Of a DNA stretch of 64,000 bases, positions 7,264-14,756 are shown piece by piece. The stretch is from Aliidiomarina halalkaliphila (lineage in GTDB: Bacteria; Pseudomonadota; Gammaproteobacteria; Enterobacterales; Alteromonadaceae): NCBI RefSeq assembly GCF_007096385.1, contig NZ_VJWL01000002.1:310001-374000 (forward strand), given 5' to 3'. The translations under genes and the position numbers were made by a program. Below the pieces are notes generated by a model. It worked only from the letters and a program-made list of their open reading frames with translations, did no database searches and was not told the DNA's origin. Every line of letters starts with the position of its first letter. Within the stretch, counting starts at the first letter, position 1.

Positions 7264-7641
7264 CTATTGATTAATACGTTCTTTAATTGCGAGTTTGGCT
7301 TTAATGTCCGAGAGACTGGAAGGGTGGTAAAGCTCTATCGAAGCCAAACTTAAGGTCTTGAGTTCTTCGATGGAGCGATGGATTTCTTCCACCAGAGCTT
7401 CAAATGACGGATCGGTTGTGTCAGTGCGATGTCGTGACCATGTCAAGATCGAGTCGCGCCAAATAAACCGACGCTTTCCGGACTTAACGGATTGAATTTC
7501 GTTACTTGCGATTAATCGATTAACGGTACGCTCGGTAACATGCGCGATTTTTGCGGCTTCTTTTATGCTGATGAGTGAGTAGCTAGTGTTATTTGGGTCG
7601 TCGGGACTTTGTCGTGACATGTCATGTTGGTTAACCGACAT
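7264..7641 (-). CDS. HTH (MerR/excisionase-like) DNA-binding protein
   Basis: 125 aa from the ATG at 7641, chosen because AGGAGG (7648-7653) lies 6 bases upstream; a longer version starts at 7671. Residues about 20-75 carry the HTH_17/excisionase pattern (SIKEAAKIAHVTERTVNRLIASNEI, then RRFIWRDSILTW). The rest is a helical tail. It overlaps the end of the preceding gene by 11 bases and is the fourth gene of an operon with the integrase. By position it may be a recombination directionality factor or an element regulator; the family makes this plausible but not proven. Confidence 0.75.
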   Translation of the reverse strand: MSVNQHDMSRQSPDDPNNTSYSLISIKEAAKIAHVTERTVNRLIASNEIQSVKSGKRRFIWRDSILTWSRHRTDTTDPSFEALVEEIHRSIEELKTLSLASIELYHPSSLSDIKAKLAIKERINQ

Positions 7642-7957
7642 TACTGACCTCCTTTTGCAGGGGATAGCCAAGCTGTTCGCTTAATGCACTCAGCGTTGGT
7701 TGCAATAAGCCTTCCAGGACCTCCAATTGGTCTGCTGAAAATGGAAGTTTGAGGCAGGTGCATACCATGTAGACCCAACTCTCAACGGCCTGCAGATTAC
7801 AGTCCTCGGTACCACAACCGATATGCGGTACCAAATCATCCCCAGATTTTATGCAAAGCGAGGCCATGAGATTTTTAGCAAGGCAATGCGCATACTCAGC
7901 AGCATCTTGTCGAAGCACGATGGTGTGGGCTAGGTGGCGTTCGTATTCATAACTCAT
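7631..7957 (-). CDS. hypothetical protein in integrase operon
   Basis: 108 aa. Its ATG shares one base with the integrase stop (TAATG), and GGAGG lies upstream, so it is translationally coupled to the integrase gene. The product has four cysteines clustered at about 35-70 (IGCGTEDCNLQAV, VYMVCTCLKL), which could form a metal site, and no recognised domain. The 3' end overlaps the next gene. Small unknown genes in this place are common in integrase operons of proteobacterial islands; the function is not known to me. Confidence 0.7.
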   Translation of the reverse strand: MSYEYERHLAHTIVLRQDAAEYAHCLAKNLMASLCIKSGDDLVPHIGCGTEDCNLQAVESWVYMVCTCLKLPFSADQLEVLEGLLQPTLSALSEQLGYPLQKEVSNVG

Positions 7958-9138
7958 TACGATTTACCTCCATATGGCTGAGTGTCGAAGTTCTGTTTCA
8001 ATAACCGCTCAAAAGCTGAGCCGTCCTGGCGAGTAAGGTTTGGCACATAGCGTGAATACACTCGAAAGAGCATTTCCGTCGTGGAGTGGCCCATTTGCTG
8101 TGCAATCCACTCAGGGCTCTCGCCAGAAGCAAGCCATAATGTCGCTGCAGTGTGTCGAGTCTGATAAGGGCGCCGCTTGGCCAGCCCTAAGTGGCGAAGT
8201 AGGGGATACCAGACACGCTTTGTGACGTTGTTGTGGGCAAGTGGGGTTCCGGTCCGCGAACAAAAGACGTAGTCATACTGACCGGTCGTTTCGTACTGAC
8301 GCTTAAGTGCATCAAACACGAGCTGGCTCATGTCAATTGCCCGAAAAGAGCCATCGTTTTTGGTGTACTGGACTTCACCATTCACAATCGTACGTTTCAC
8401 CATGATTTGCCGGCGAGTAAAGTCCACGGCGTCCCACTGCAGACCATCAATCTCCGCGGTGCGCATTCCGGTGAAGAAGCGGACGGTGTAGTAGTTCCGA
8501 AAGTCAGGGCGGACTGTGTTGATAATCATCTGAACTTCATCAAGGCCAAACGGCTCCACATCAGTACGCGGTACTTTGAGTGATTTAATTCCTTGATAGG
8601 GTGAGCTAAAATTAAAGCGGTTGGCTGCTTCATTCAAAATCATGCGCAATGGCGTCATGATGTGGTTTATCCGCGACGGTGATAGCGTCTGGTTGCTCCG
8701 GGTTCTTACTTTGGCGAGTGATGCCCGGAACTCCAGTATTTCCGCTTTGGTGATGCGGCCAACTTCCTTTTCTCCAAACTGAGGTAGTAGATATCGGTCG
8801 AGCGAGATACGTACGGTATCTGAATGGGATGTGCGCCACTGAATTTGCATCTCACTAAACCACAACTCAGCAAACTCGGAGAAAAGTGGTGTGTCCAACA
8901 GCCGAGAGCTGCTCTGCATGGCTTTAAACTTCTCGGCGCGCGGGCTGTTTGGAAAATGCCGGGCGTAATCGAATGTACCAAGCGTGATTTCCGCTTCGAT
9001 GCGCTCCAGTAATAGCTGAACCTTGCGGCGATTCGCTTTAGTGTCATTCAGCGCAGTTTGTTCTCGGAAGCGCTGACCGCGGTATCGGAAATCCAGATAC
9101 AGCTTGCCGGTTTGTGGTCGTACACTCACGCTAGCCAT
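7957..9138 (-). CDS. int: tyrosine-type site-specific integrase
   Basis: 393 aa starting at the ATG at 9138, with AGGAGGTG in the right place; an open frame extends to 9315 but has no support. The N-terminus (about 1-65) is an arm-binding domain (SVRPQTGKLYLDFRYRGQRF) of the kind found in DUF3596-type integrases. The core binding region follows, then the catalytic domain: box I Arg in RFFTGMRTAEIDGLQW, box II in YQTRHTAATLW (Tyr instead of the first His, frequent in this group), GH in AQQMGHSTTEML, and the nucleophile in FRVYSRYV. It integrates and excises the island, most likely at the tRNA-Arg gene 11.5 kb to the right. It overlaps the preceding small gene by 8 bases. Confidence 0.93.
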   Translation of the reverse strand: MASVSVRPQTGKLYLDFRYRGQRFREQTALNDTKANRRKVQLLLERIEAEITLGTFDYARHFPNSPRAEKFKAMQSSSRLLDTPLFSEFAELWFSEMQIQWRTSHSDTVRISLDRYLLPQFGEKEVGRITKAEILEFRASLAKVRTRSNQTLSPSRINHIMTPLRMILNEAANRFNFSSPYQGIKSLKVPRTDVEPFGLDEVQMIINTVRPDFRNYYTVRFFTGMRTAEIDGLQWDAVDFTRRQIMVKRTIVNGEVQYTKNDGSFRAIDMSQLVFDALKRQYETTGQYDYVFCSRTGTPLAHNNVTKRVWYPLLRHLGLAKRRPYQTRHTAATLWLASGESPEWIAQQMGHSTTEMLFRVYSRYVPNLTRQDGSAFERLLKQNFDTQPYGGKS

Positions 9139-9370
9139 GAGCAGCACCTCCTCTGGCCATTGGAATTGCAAGTGAATGATTCGAGGCTTTGCCCATATCG
9201 TCCCGAATCGCTTCCCAAAGAAATAGAATCTTTCTGCCCCCGAATGGTCGGATGTAGTGGGTACCCTCCAGAAGCACCGAATCTTTGAGTCGGTCGCGAA
9301 TGGTGCGCGGGTCATATTTGATTCGCTCCGAGAGCTCCTCAGTAGTCAAAAGTGTCATGTCATTTAACAT
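9131..9370 (-). CDS. small DNA-binding protein preceding the integrase
   Basis: 79 aa, ATG at 9370 with GAAGGAG upstream. The region LTTEELSERIKYDPRTIRDRLKD is a helix-turn-helix, followed by HYIRPFGGRKILFLWEAIRDDM. Proteins of this layout are usually found directly upstream of DUF3596-type integrases, as here; they are thought to act as excisionase-like or regulatory factors. Its last codons overlap the integrase start. It is the first gene of a leftward operon, opposite the Xre regulator at 9514, and the shared intergenic region carries several ATGACA sites. Confidence 0.78.
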   Translation of the reverse strand: MLNDMTLLTTEELSERIKYDPRTIRDRLKDSVLLEGTHYIRPFGGRKILFLWEAIRDDMGKASNHSLAIPMARGGAAHG

Positions 9371-9538
9371 GGCAAGCTCCTTCGTTAAGTGATAGATTGA
9401 ATGACAATACGCACTTTAGGAGTTCAAATTGTCATCCTAAATGACATATTAGCACGCAAAATGACATTTGCAACAGCTTTTTGCCATTCTAGATGACATT
9501 TTTTGGGGTAGTTATGATTAAGTGTCATTTAGCGAGAA
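9353..9538. promoter_or_regulatory. operator array (ATGACA/TGTCAT sites) in divergent promoter region
   Basis: Between the leftward integrase operon and the rightward Xre gene, the hexamer ATGACA or its complement occurs at about 9353, 9401, 9431 with 9441, 9461, 9493 and 9533. The central pair is a perfect inverted repeat, TGTCAT-N5-ATGACA (9430-9446). Flanks are A/T-rich, giving a consensus near AAATGACATWTT. This density is far above chance and points to a protein-binding array, likely for the Xre protein encoded at 9514 or the small DNA-binding protein at 9131. Confidence 0.72.
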
Positions 9539-9720
9539 TGATGGGCGAACGTAAGCTCAAAATTATGGACGTAGCGCGGGAGACTGGTTTAAACCGCAAT
9601 ACGATAACGCTCCTCTACAAGGAGACGGCACAGCGCATTGATTTCGCTGCATTGGAGACGCTCTGCATTTATTTTGGATGCGAAGTCGGGGATTTGCTGG
9701 AAGTCTACCCGGACAAGTAG
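9514..9720 (+). CDS. short Xre-family regulator
   Basis: 68 aa from the ATG at 9514 (MIKCHLARMMGERKLKIMDV), the usual start in this family; a longer frame from 9493 is possible. It is a single HTH domain (ARETGLNRNTITLLYKETAQ) plus a short tail ending ETLCIYFGCEVGDLLEVYPD. It is divergent from the integrase operon and upstream of hsdM by 107 bases. It may repress the integrase genes through the ATGACA array, or act as a controller of the restriction-modification operon; both are inference from position. Confidence 0.85.
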   Translation: MIKCHLARMMGERKLKIMDVARETGLNRNTITLLYKETAQRIDFAALETLCIYFGCEVGDLLEVYPDK

Positions 9721-9745
9721 AATTGAGGCTACGACGCTTGCTGAC

Positions 9746-9760
9746 GTAACTAGCAGTTAC
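9746..9760 (+). promoter_or_regulatory. 15-bp palindrome upstream of hsdM
   Basis: GTAACT-AGC-AGTTAC is a perfect inverted repeat with a 3-base centre, 68 bases before the hsdM start. Just downstream CTCTGTAAA is repeated 18 bases apart (9760 and 9778). Possible operator for the hsd operon; the HTH protein at 9514 is the obvious candidate binder. Confidence 0.4.
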
Positions 9761-9827
9761 TCTGTAAAGTTGAGTCTCTCTGTAAAAACAAATAGAACGT
9801 GAAAAACAAGACAAGGTAAGGACACGA

Positions 9828-11351
9828 ATGAACTCGCCAATTACGCAAGATACAATTAATAAGGCGCTATGGAACGCATGTGATACGTTCCGCGGCACGG
9901 TAAGTGCTGATACCTACAAAGACTTTATCCTCACCGCATTATTTCTTAAATACATCTCGGATGTATGGCAAGACCACTATGACACTTACAAAGCAGAGCA
10001 TGGTGATGTGCCTGAACTTATCGAAGAGCTGATGAAAAACGAACGCTTTGTATTGCCTTCCGGTGCTAGTTTCTATGCGCTATATGATCGCCGCTATGAG
10101 CCAGGCAATGGCGAGCGCATCGACCAGGCACTCCATGCGATTGAAGAAGCCAATGGCACTAAGCTGAAAGATGCTGGGAAAAGTGTGTTCCAGGACATTA
10201 GTTTTAACACCGATAAACTCGGTGAAGAAAAACAAAAAAACGACATTCTCCGCCATTTGCTTGAAGACTTTGCCAAGCCCGAACTTAACTTGAAACCAAG
10301 CCGAGTGGGCTCCTTGGATGTTATTGGTAATGCTTACGAATATCTCATCAAGAATTTCGCGGCCAGCGGTGGCCAGAAAGCGGGTGAATTCTATACCCCA
10401 CCAGAAGTATCAGATCTGATTTCCGAGCTTCTTGATCCTCAACCTGGGGACAGCATTTGTGACCCTGCCTGTGGCTCAGGGTCGTTGCTGATGAAGTGTG
10501 GGCGTAAAGTCGTGGCGAACCATGGAAGCAAGAGATATGCACTGTATGGTCAAGAAGCGATTGGCTCGACCTGGTCATTAGCCAAAATGAACATGTTTTT
10601 GCATGGTGAGGATAATCACAAAATCGAATGGGGCGATACCATTCGTAACCCCAAATTACTGGATAAAAATGGCGACCTGATGTTGTTTGATATCGTGACC
10701 GCCAATCCACCGTTTAGCCTGGATAAATGGGGCCATGATGAAGCCGAGAACGACAAGTTCGGACGTTTTCGGCGTGGCGTGCCGCCCAAAACCAAAGGCG
10801 ACTACGCGTTTATCCTCCACATGATTGAAACGCTGAAGCCAGGAAACGGCCGTATGGGTGTTGTGGTGCCCCATGGCGTGTTATTCCGAGGCTCATCCGA
10901 AGGCAAAATTCGTAAACAGCTGATTGATGAAAACCTGTTGGATGCCGTAATTGGATTGCCGGAGAAGCTGTTCTATGGCACGGGTATTCCTGCCGCGATA
11001 TTAGTGTTTAAGAAAAGCAAAGATAATGAACGCGTGTTGTTTATTGATGCCTCGCGTGAATTTAAATCCGGCAAAAACCAAAACCAGTTGAGCGAAGCGA
11101 ACATTCAAAAAATAGTAGATACCTATCACGCTCGTGAAAGCGTCGATAAGTACTCCTACCTTGCCACCCTCGAAGAAATTCAAGAGAACGATTACAACCT
11201 CAATATCCCACGTTACGTCGACACCTTCGAAGAAGAGGAAGAAATTGACCTCGTGGCGGTGCGCGCTGAGCGACAAAAGCTAAAAGCTGAGCTTGATACA
11301 CTTGAGGAGCAGATGACGAGTTATCTGGAGGAGCTAGGTTATGGTGCCTGA
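9828..11351 (+). CDS. hsdM: type I restriction-modification system, DNA methyltransferase subunit M
   Basis: 507 aa, full length for HsdM. Residues 1-150 are the HsdM N-terminal domain (INKALWNACDTFRGTVSADT). The N6-adenine methyltransferase domain follows, with SAM motif I DPACGSG (from residue 212) and catalytic NPPF (293-296). The C-terminus is a coiled coil that contacts HsdS. With HsdS it methylates adenines in a bipartite target; with HsdR added the complex cleaves unmodified DNA. It overlaps hsdS by 11 bases, so the stoichiometry is probably coupled. No disruption is visible. Confidence 0.96.
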   Translation: MNSPITQDTINKALWNACDTFRGTVSADTYKDFILTALFLKYISDVWQDHYDTYKAEHGDVPELIEELMKNERFVLPSGASFYALYDRRYEPGNGERIDQALHAIEEANGTKLKDAGKSVFQDISFNTDKLGEEKQKNDILRHLLEDFAKPELNLKPSRVGSLDVIGNAYEYLIKNFAASGGQKAGEFYTPPEVSDLISELLDPQPGDSICDPACGSGSLLMKCGRKVVANHGSKRYALYGQEAIGSTWSLAKMNMFLHGEDNHKIEWGDTIRNPKLLDKNGDLMLFDIVTANPPFSLDKWGHDEAENDKFGRFRRGVPPKTKGDYAFILHMIETLKPGNGRMGVVVPHGVLFRGSSEGKIRKQLIDENLLDAVIGLPEKLFYGTGIPAAILVFKKSKDNERVLFIDASREFKSGKNQNQLSEANIQKIVDTYHARESVDKYSYLATLEEIQENDYNLNIPRYVDTFEEEEEIDLVAVRAERQKLKAELDTLEEQMTSYLEELGYGA

Positions 11352-12555
11352 GGGCTGGACCCTAAAACGGGTTGGTGAGCTATTTGACGCCCAGCTGGGA
11401 AAGATGCTCAATAAAGAAGCGAAGCAAAAGGAACCCCAGTTTCCATACTTAGGAAACTCTAATGTCCAATGGGGACGTTTTGACTTATCCGATTTGAAAA
11501 CTATGCATTTCAATGAGCGCGAACTGATGAAGTTTTCTTTAATACCTAACGACATTATTATGTGCGAGGGGGGAGAAGTAGGGCGCTGTGCCGTTTGGCA
11601 GGAGATAGGTCAAAACATATACTATCAGAAAGCTCTTCATCGTCTTCGAACAAAAGGGGAGATTCTTCCTGATTTTTTTCAAGCCTATATGGAGAGCATT
11701 TCAGGTACAAAGCTATTGGACGATTATACGACTAGGACTAGCATCGCTCACCTAACTCAAGAAAAACTACTTTCGCTACCAGTCAGACTCCCCACTCTTT
11801 TGGAGCAAAAGAAAATTGTGGGAATCCTAGCCACTTGGGATAAGGCCATCACCACTGCCGAACAACTGCTCGCCAACAGCCAGCAGCAGAAAAAAGCCCT
11901 AATGCAAAAACTGCTCACTGGCAAAAAACGCCTGCTGGATGAGAATGGGGAGAGATTTAGTGGAGAGTGGAAAGAAGTGCGCCTGAAAGAATTACTTACA
12001 GAAGAAAAATCGCGTAATAGAGATAATAAAATTGATAGAGTACTCAGTGTAACAAATCATAGTGGCTTTGTTCTTCCAGAAGATCAGTTTTCAAAACGAG
12101 TTGCAAGTGAGAATGTAAGAAATTACAAAATTGTTCGAAAAGGTCAATATGGTTACAATCCTTCGCGATTGAATGTCGGTTCATTTGCCCGTTTAGATAG
12201 TTATGACAATGGTTTATTGAGCCCCATGTATGTTGTGTTTAGTGTCAAAGAGGGGCTTCTCTGTAGTGACTACTTCTTGAACTGGATGAGCTCCAATGAA
12301 GCAAAACAACGAATAGTTGGAAGTACACAGGGATCTGTTCGGGATTCTGTAGGATTTGATGCTCTCTGCAGATTACCATTCAAACTTCCTCTCATGGACG
12401 AACAACGAAAAATTGCCTCTGTGCTTTCCATTTCCGATGGCGAGATTATTAACTTACAGCAAAAGATAGATGCCTTAAAACAAGAGAAAAAAGCCCTAAT
12501 GCAGCAGCTGCTCACCGGAAAGAGCCGTGTAAAGGCCGATGAGGAGGCAGTATGA
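11341..12555 (+). CDS. hsdS: type I restriction-modification system, specificity subunit S
   Basis: 404 aa with two target recognition domains: TRD1 at about 1-150 and TRD2 at about 205-355. Each is followed by a conserved helical spacer (QQQKKALMQKLLTGKK near 182 and QEKKALMQQLLTGKS near 382). The TRDs decide the two halves of the bipartite recognition sequence. TRD DNA is more AT-rich than the spacers, as expected for exchangeable modules. GGAGGAG lies before the ATG inside hsdM, and the stop overlaps the next gene's start (ATGA). The recognition sequence cannot be read from the protein. Confidence 0.95.
   Translation: MVPEGWTLKRVGELFDAQLGKMLNKEAKQKEPQFPYLGNSNVQWGRFDLSDLKTMHFNERELMKFSLIPNDIIMCEGGEVGRCAVWQEIGQNIYYQKALHRLRTKGEILPDFFQAYMESISGTKLLDDYTTRTSIAHLTQEKLLSLPVRLPTLLEQKKIVGILATWDKAITTAEQLLANSQQQKKALMQKLLTGKKRLLDENGERFSGEWKEVRLKELLTEEKSRNRDNKIDRVLSVTNHSGFVLPEDQFSKRVASENVRNYKIVRKGQYGYNPSRLNVGSFARLDSYDNGLLSPMYVVFSVKEGLLCSDYFLNWMSSNEAKQRIVGSTQGSVRDSVGFDALCRLPFKLPLMDEQRKIASVLSISDGEIINLQQKIDALKQEKKALMQQLLTGKSRVKADEEAV
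11888..12503 (+). repeat. 19-bp direct repeat in the hsdS spacers (11888-11906 and 12485-12503)
   Basis: AGAAAAAAGCCCTAATGCA occurs identically in both spacer-helix regions of hsdS, flanking TRD2. Similar sequence continues for about 20 more bases on each side. Such repeats allow recombination that swaps or deletes a recognition domain. Confidence 0.85.
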
Positions 12556-13409
12556 ATCCGGAGAAGCAGCCCAGAACTATCCAAATATTTTTGCCGACCG
12601 GCGACCCGTCAGGTATTCGTGTCGCAGAGATAACGACTTCGATTGTGCGGCTAATAGAAGTGCCACGAAACCAGATGGCTGAGTTCCTGAAAATGCCGGA
12701 AGCGCATCAAGTTGGATTGTACTTCTTAGCAGGTCGTGAAAACCAGGATGAAGTGTACATAGGACAGTCGGGTGATGTAGGCCACCGGCTAGGTCAGCAT
12801 TTGAAGAATGAAAAGAAAGATTGGGAGCGAGCATTAGTGCTGATTTCGCTTACCAATAACTTGACCCAAACCCATGCTCTATATTTAGAGTCGATCAGCA
12901 TCGAAAAGGCGCGTGCCTGCGGCCGTTACGAACTCATCAATGGCAACAGTGGGCAGAAGCCGCATACGCCTATACCGCTTAAAGCAGACTGCGAGGAAAT
13001 CCATCGAGCAGGCTCGTTATTGCTCGCAACCTTGGGTTACCCCATCTTTGAGGCTTTGATTGATCCGGTAGAAGCAGCAACCGATGAAATGTTTTATTGT
13101 CAACGCGGTGATGTAGATGGCCGAGCCTACTACACAAACGAGGGAATGGTCGTGCTAAAAGGCTCATCAGCACCCTTGATTCCAAAACGAAAAACCACGC
13201 AACCGCGATTGATCAGCCAACGTGATATGTTGCTCGATAAAGGTGTGCTGGTCCGGCAGGGTGATCGCGCCGTTTTTCAGAAAGACTATCTGTTCAACTC
13301 TCCCAGTGGAGCCTCGTGTTTATTAATACTTGGTGCTACAAATGGTTGGAAAGAGTGGAAAACGAAAACAGGGCAAACGCTGGATGATTATGTAGGGCGT
13401 CAAACTTAA
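12552..13409 (+). CDS. GIY-YIG nuclease-family protein with C-terminal DUF4357
   Basis: 285 aa. The N-terminal part (about 45-130) is a GIY-YIG domain: VGLYFLAG in place of GIY, then EVYIGQSGDVGHRLGQH with the YIG and the catalytic-type Arg. The C-terminus (about 235-285) matches DUF4357 (LFNSPSGASCLLILGATNGWKEWK). DUF4357/GIY-YIG proteins are recurrent partners of type I R-M loci; their role in the system is not established. The start overlaps the hsdS stop by 4 bases, so it is co-translated with the R-M subunits. A conserved Glu late in the GIY domain (YLESISIEKA) is present, so nuclease activity is possible. Confidence 0.87.
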   Translation: MNPEKQPRTIQIFLPTGDPSGIRVAEITTSIVRLIEVPRNQMAEFLKMPEAHQVGLYFLAGRENQDEVYIGQSGDVGHRLGQHLKNEKKDWERALVLISLTNNLTQTHALYLESISIEKARACGRYELINGNSGQKPHTPIPLKADCEEIHRAGSLLLATLGYPIFEALIDPVEAATDEMFYCQRGDVDGRAYYTNEGMVVLKGSSAPLIPKRKTTQPRLISQRDMLLDKGVLVRQGDRAVFQKDYLFNSPSGASCLLILGATNGWKEWKTKTGQTLDDYVGRQT

Positions 13410-13426
13410 GTTAATTTTAAGTTTGA
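13400..13426 (+). terminator. hairpin at the end of the GIY-YIG gene
   Basis: TCAAACTTAA and TTAAGTTTGA form a perfect 10-bp stem spanning the stop codon. No T run follows, so it may only attenuate or protect the upstream mRNA rather than terminate it. Confidence 0.35.
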
Positions 13427-13476
13427 TAGCATGAGTTGGATATCTACTTTATCTCTTCAAAAGGAAATCGAAAATC

Positions 13477-14682
13477 ATGGCCGATAGCATTAGTTACTCG
13501 ATAAAAGATGCCAGCGGGGAGGACTTTCCGTTTACTAGCCTGAAAGGACTGAAAGATTTCATTCGTAATGAAATAGAATTCTGGCAGGAGGCAAAAAAGC
13601 TATTCCCAAGCAATACCGATATTTTGAGATTCATTGACGGCGCTCAGCATCTAAAAAGTTTTTATACTGCTATATCTGAAATATCCTCAAACAGTCGGAA
13701 CATTGATCCTGATGAATTAAATTCGATGATTCAGAGTCTTACACAGAAACACCTCCGAAACATTCAGCAGTATTGGCTATCTAGAACTCATTCTTATATA
13801 TCTGCTTATATTAGGTGCGCACAAGAGCATGGGGGTGAGGCGGCAGCAGCGTTTTTTGCCTACGCTATAGGGAAAAATGTAAGTAATATTCAACAAAAAT
13901 CCGTATTAGTTGGAGTTTTTGCGGCCTATGAGTTTTTTGATGCCTCTGATGAGCACTTAAGCCGAAAAAGAGGCGAAAAAATTTCGTTATCCAAGCTTAG
14001 AAATGATCTGCAGAGAGCTCGAGATGAATTGTTTTCTGATATCGAACAGTTAAAGGATGATAGTCGGAAATGGAGTGAAAACTCGAAGAGAAAGCAAATC
14101 CGACGTTATAGAGCACAGAAAGTACTGAGCGAAAAATTAAGAAAGAACGAAAAGGAGGAGTTTGTTAGTCAAAAAGAATATTGGGATAATGAATTTAAAG
14201 ATCTAAGAAAAGTTCACGCAGATCAGCTAAGACTTGAAGAACCAGCTAAATACTGGTCCGATGCAGGCAAGAAATTTCGCAATCAGGGTATAATATTTAC
14301 AATAATATTGCTCGTTTTAATAGGGCTGGGTTTATATGGTGTTTATTCGATTTTAAGTTTGTGGATGGAAAAAGGTGAAACGCCGTTGTCATTAGCTTCA
14401 CTCCAAGGGGTAGTGCTTTTTGGTAGTCTGGCGGCCATTTTCGCATACGGAGTAAGGGTTACTTCTCGAATGGCGTTTAGTTCCTTTCACTTGATGAGAG
14501 ATGCGGAAGAAAGACATCAATTAACATACCTTTACCTATCTTTAATCAATGAAACACAAAGCGATGAAAGAGCGCGAGAAATAATACTACAAGCGCTATT
14601 TAGTCGAAGTGAAACTGGACTACTCGTCACCGAAAATGGACCCACAATGCCGGGAATACGAGATCTCGCAAAGGGAAGCTAG
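13477..14682 (+). CDS. DUF6161-like membrane protein within the hsd operon
   Basis: 401 aa, start supported by AAGGAAATCG. The first 200 residues are helical and soluble; 170-260 is a long charged coiled coil (Glu/Arg/Lys-rich). Two membrane segments follow at about 271-294 and 306-327, then a conserved-looking tail (MRDAEERHQLTYLYLSLINE, then SRSETGLLVTENGPTMPGIRDL). I recall this tail in DUF6161 proteins. DNA is AT-rich relative to hsdM and hsdR, suggesting separate acquisition. Membrane proteins with coiled coils inside an R-M operon suggest an added effector, but no activity can be read from the sequence. Confidence 0.72.
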   Translation: MADSISYSIKDASGEDFPFTSLKGLKDFIRNEIEFWQEAKKLFPSNTDILRFIDGAQHLKSFYTAISEISSNSRNIDPDELNSMIQSLTQKHLRNIQQYWLSRTHSYISAYIRCAQEHGGEAAAAFFAYAIGKNVSNIQQKSVLVGVFAAYEFFDASDEHLSRKRGEKISLSKLRNDLQRARDELFSDIEQLKDDSRKWSENSKRKQIRRYRAQKVLSEKLRKNEKEEFVSQKEYWDNEFKDLRKVHADQLRLEEPAKYWSDAGKKFRNQGIIFTIILLVLIGLGLYGVYSILSLWMEKGETPLSLASLQGVVLFGSLAAIFAYGVRVTSRMAFSSFHLMRDAEERHQLTYLYLSLINETQSDERAREIILQALFSRSETGLLVTENGPTMPGIRDLAKGS

Positions 14683-14756
14683 TGATTCAGTGTTCATGAC
14701 ACCAGTTTAGGGTTTTTTGCGCTATCGCTAGGGAAACGTATACGGAGTTTTCAAGA

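Noticed and set aside
9138-9315. Long N-terminal extension of the integrase
   Set aside because: It overlaps the small DNA-binding gene in another frame, and the ATG at 9138 has a strong ribosome site.
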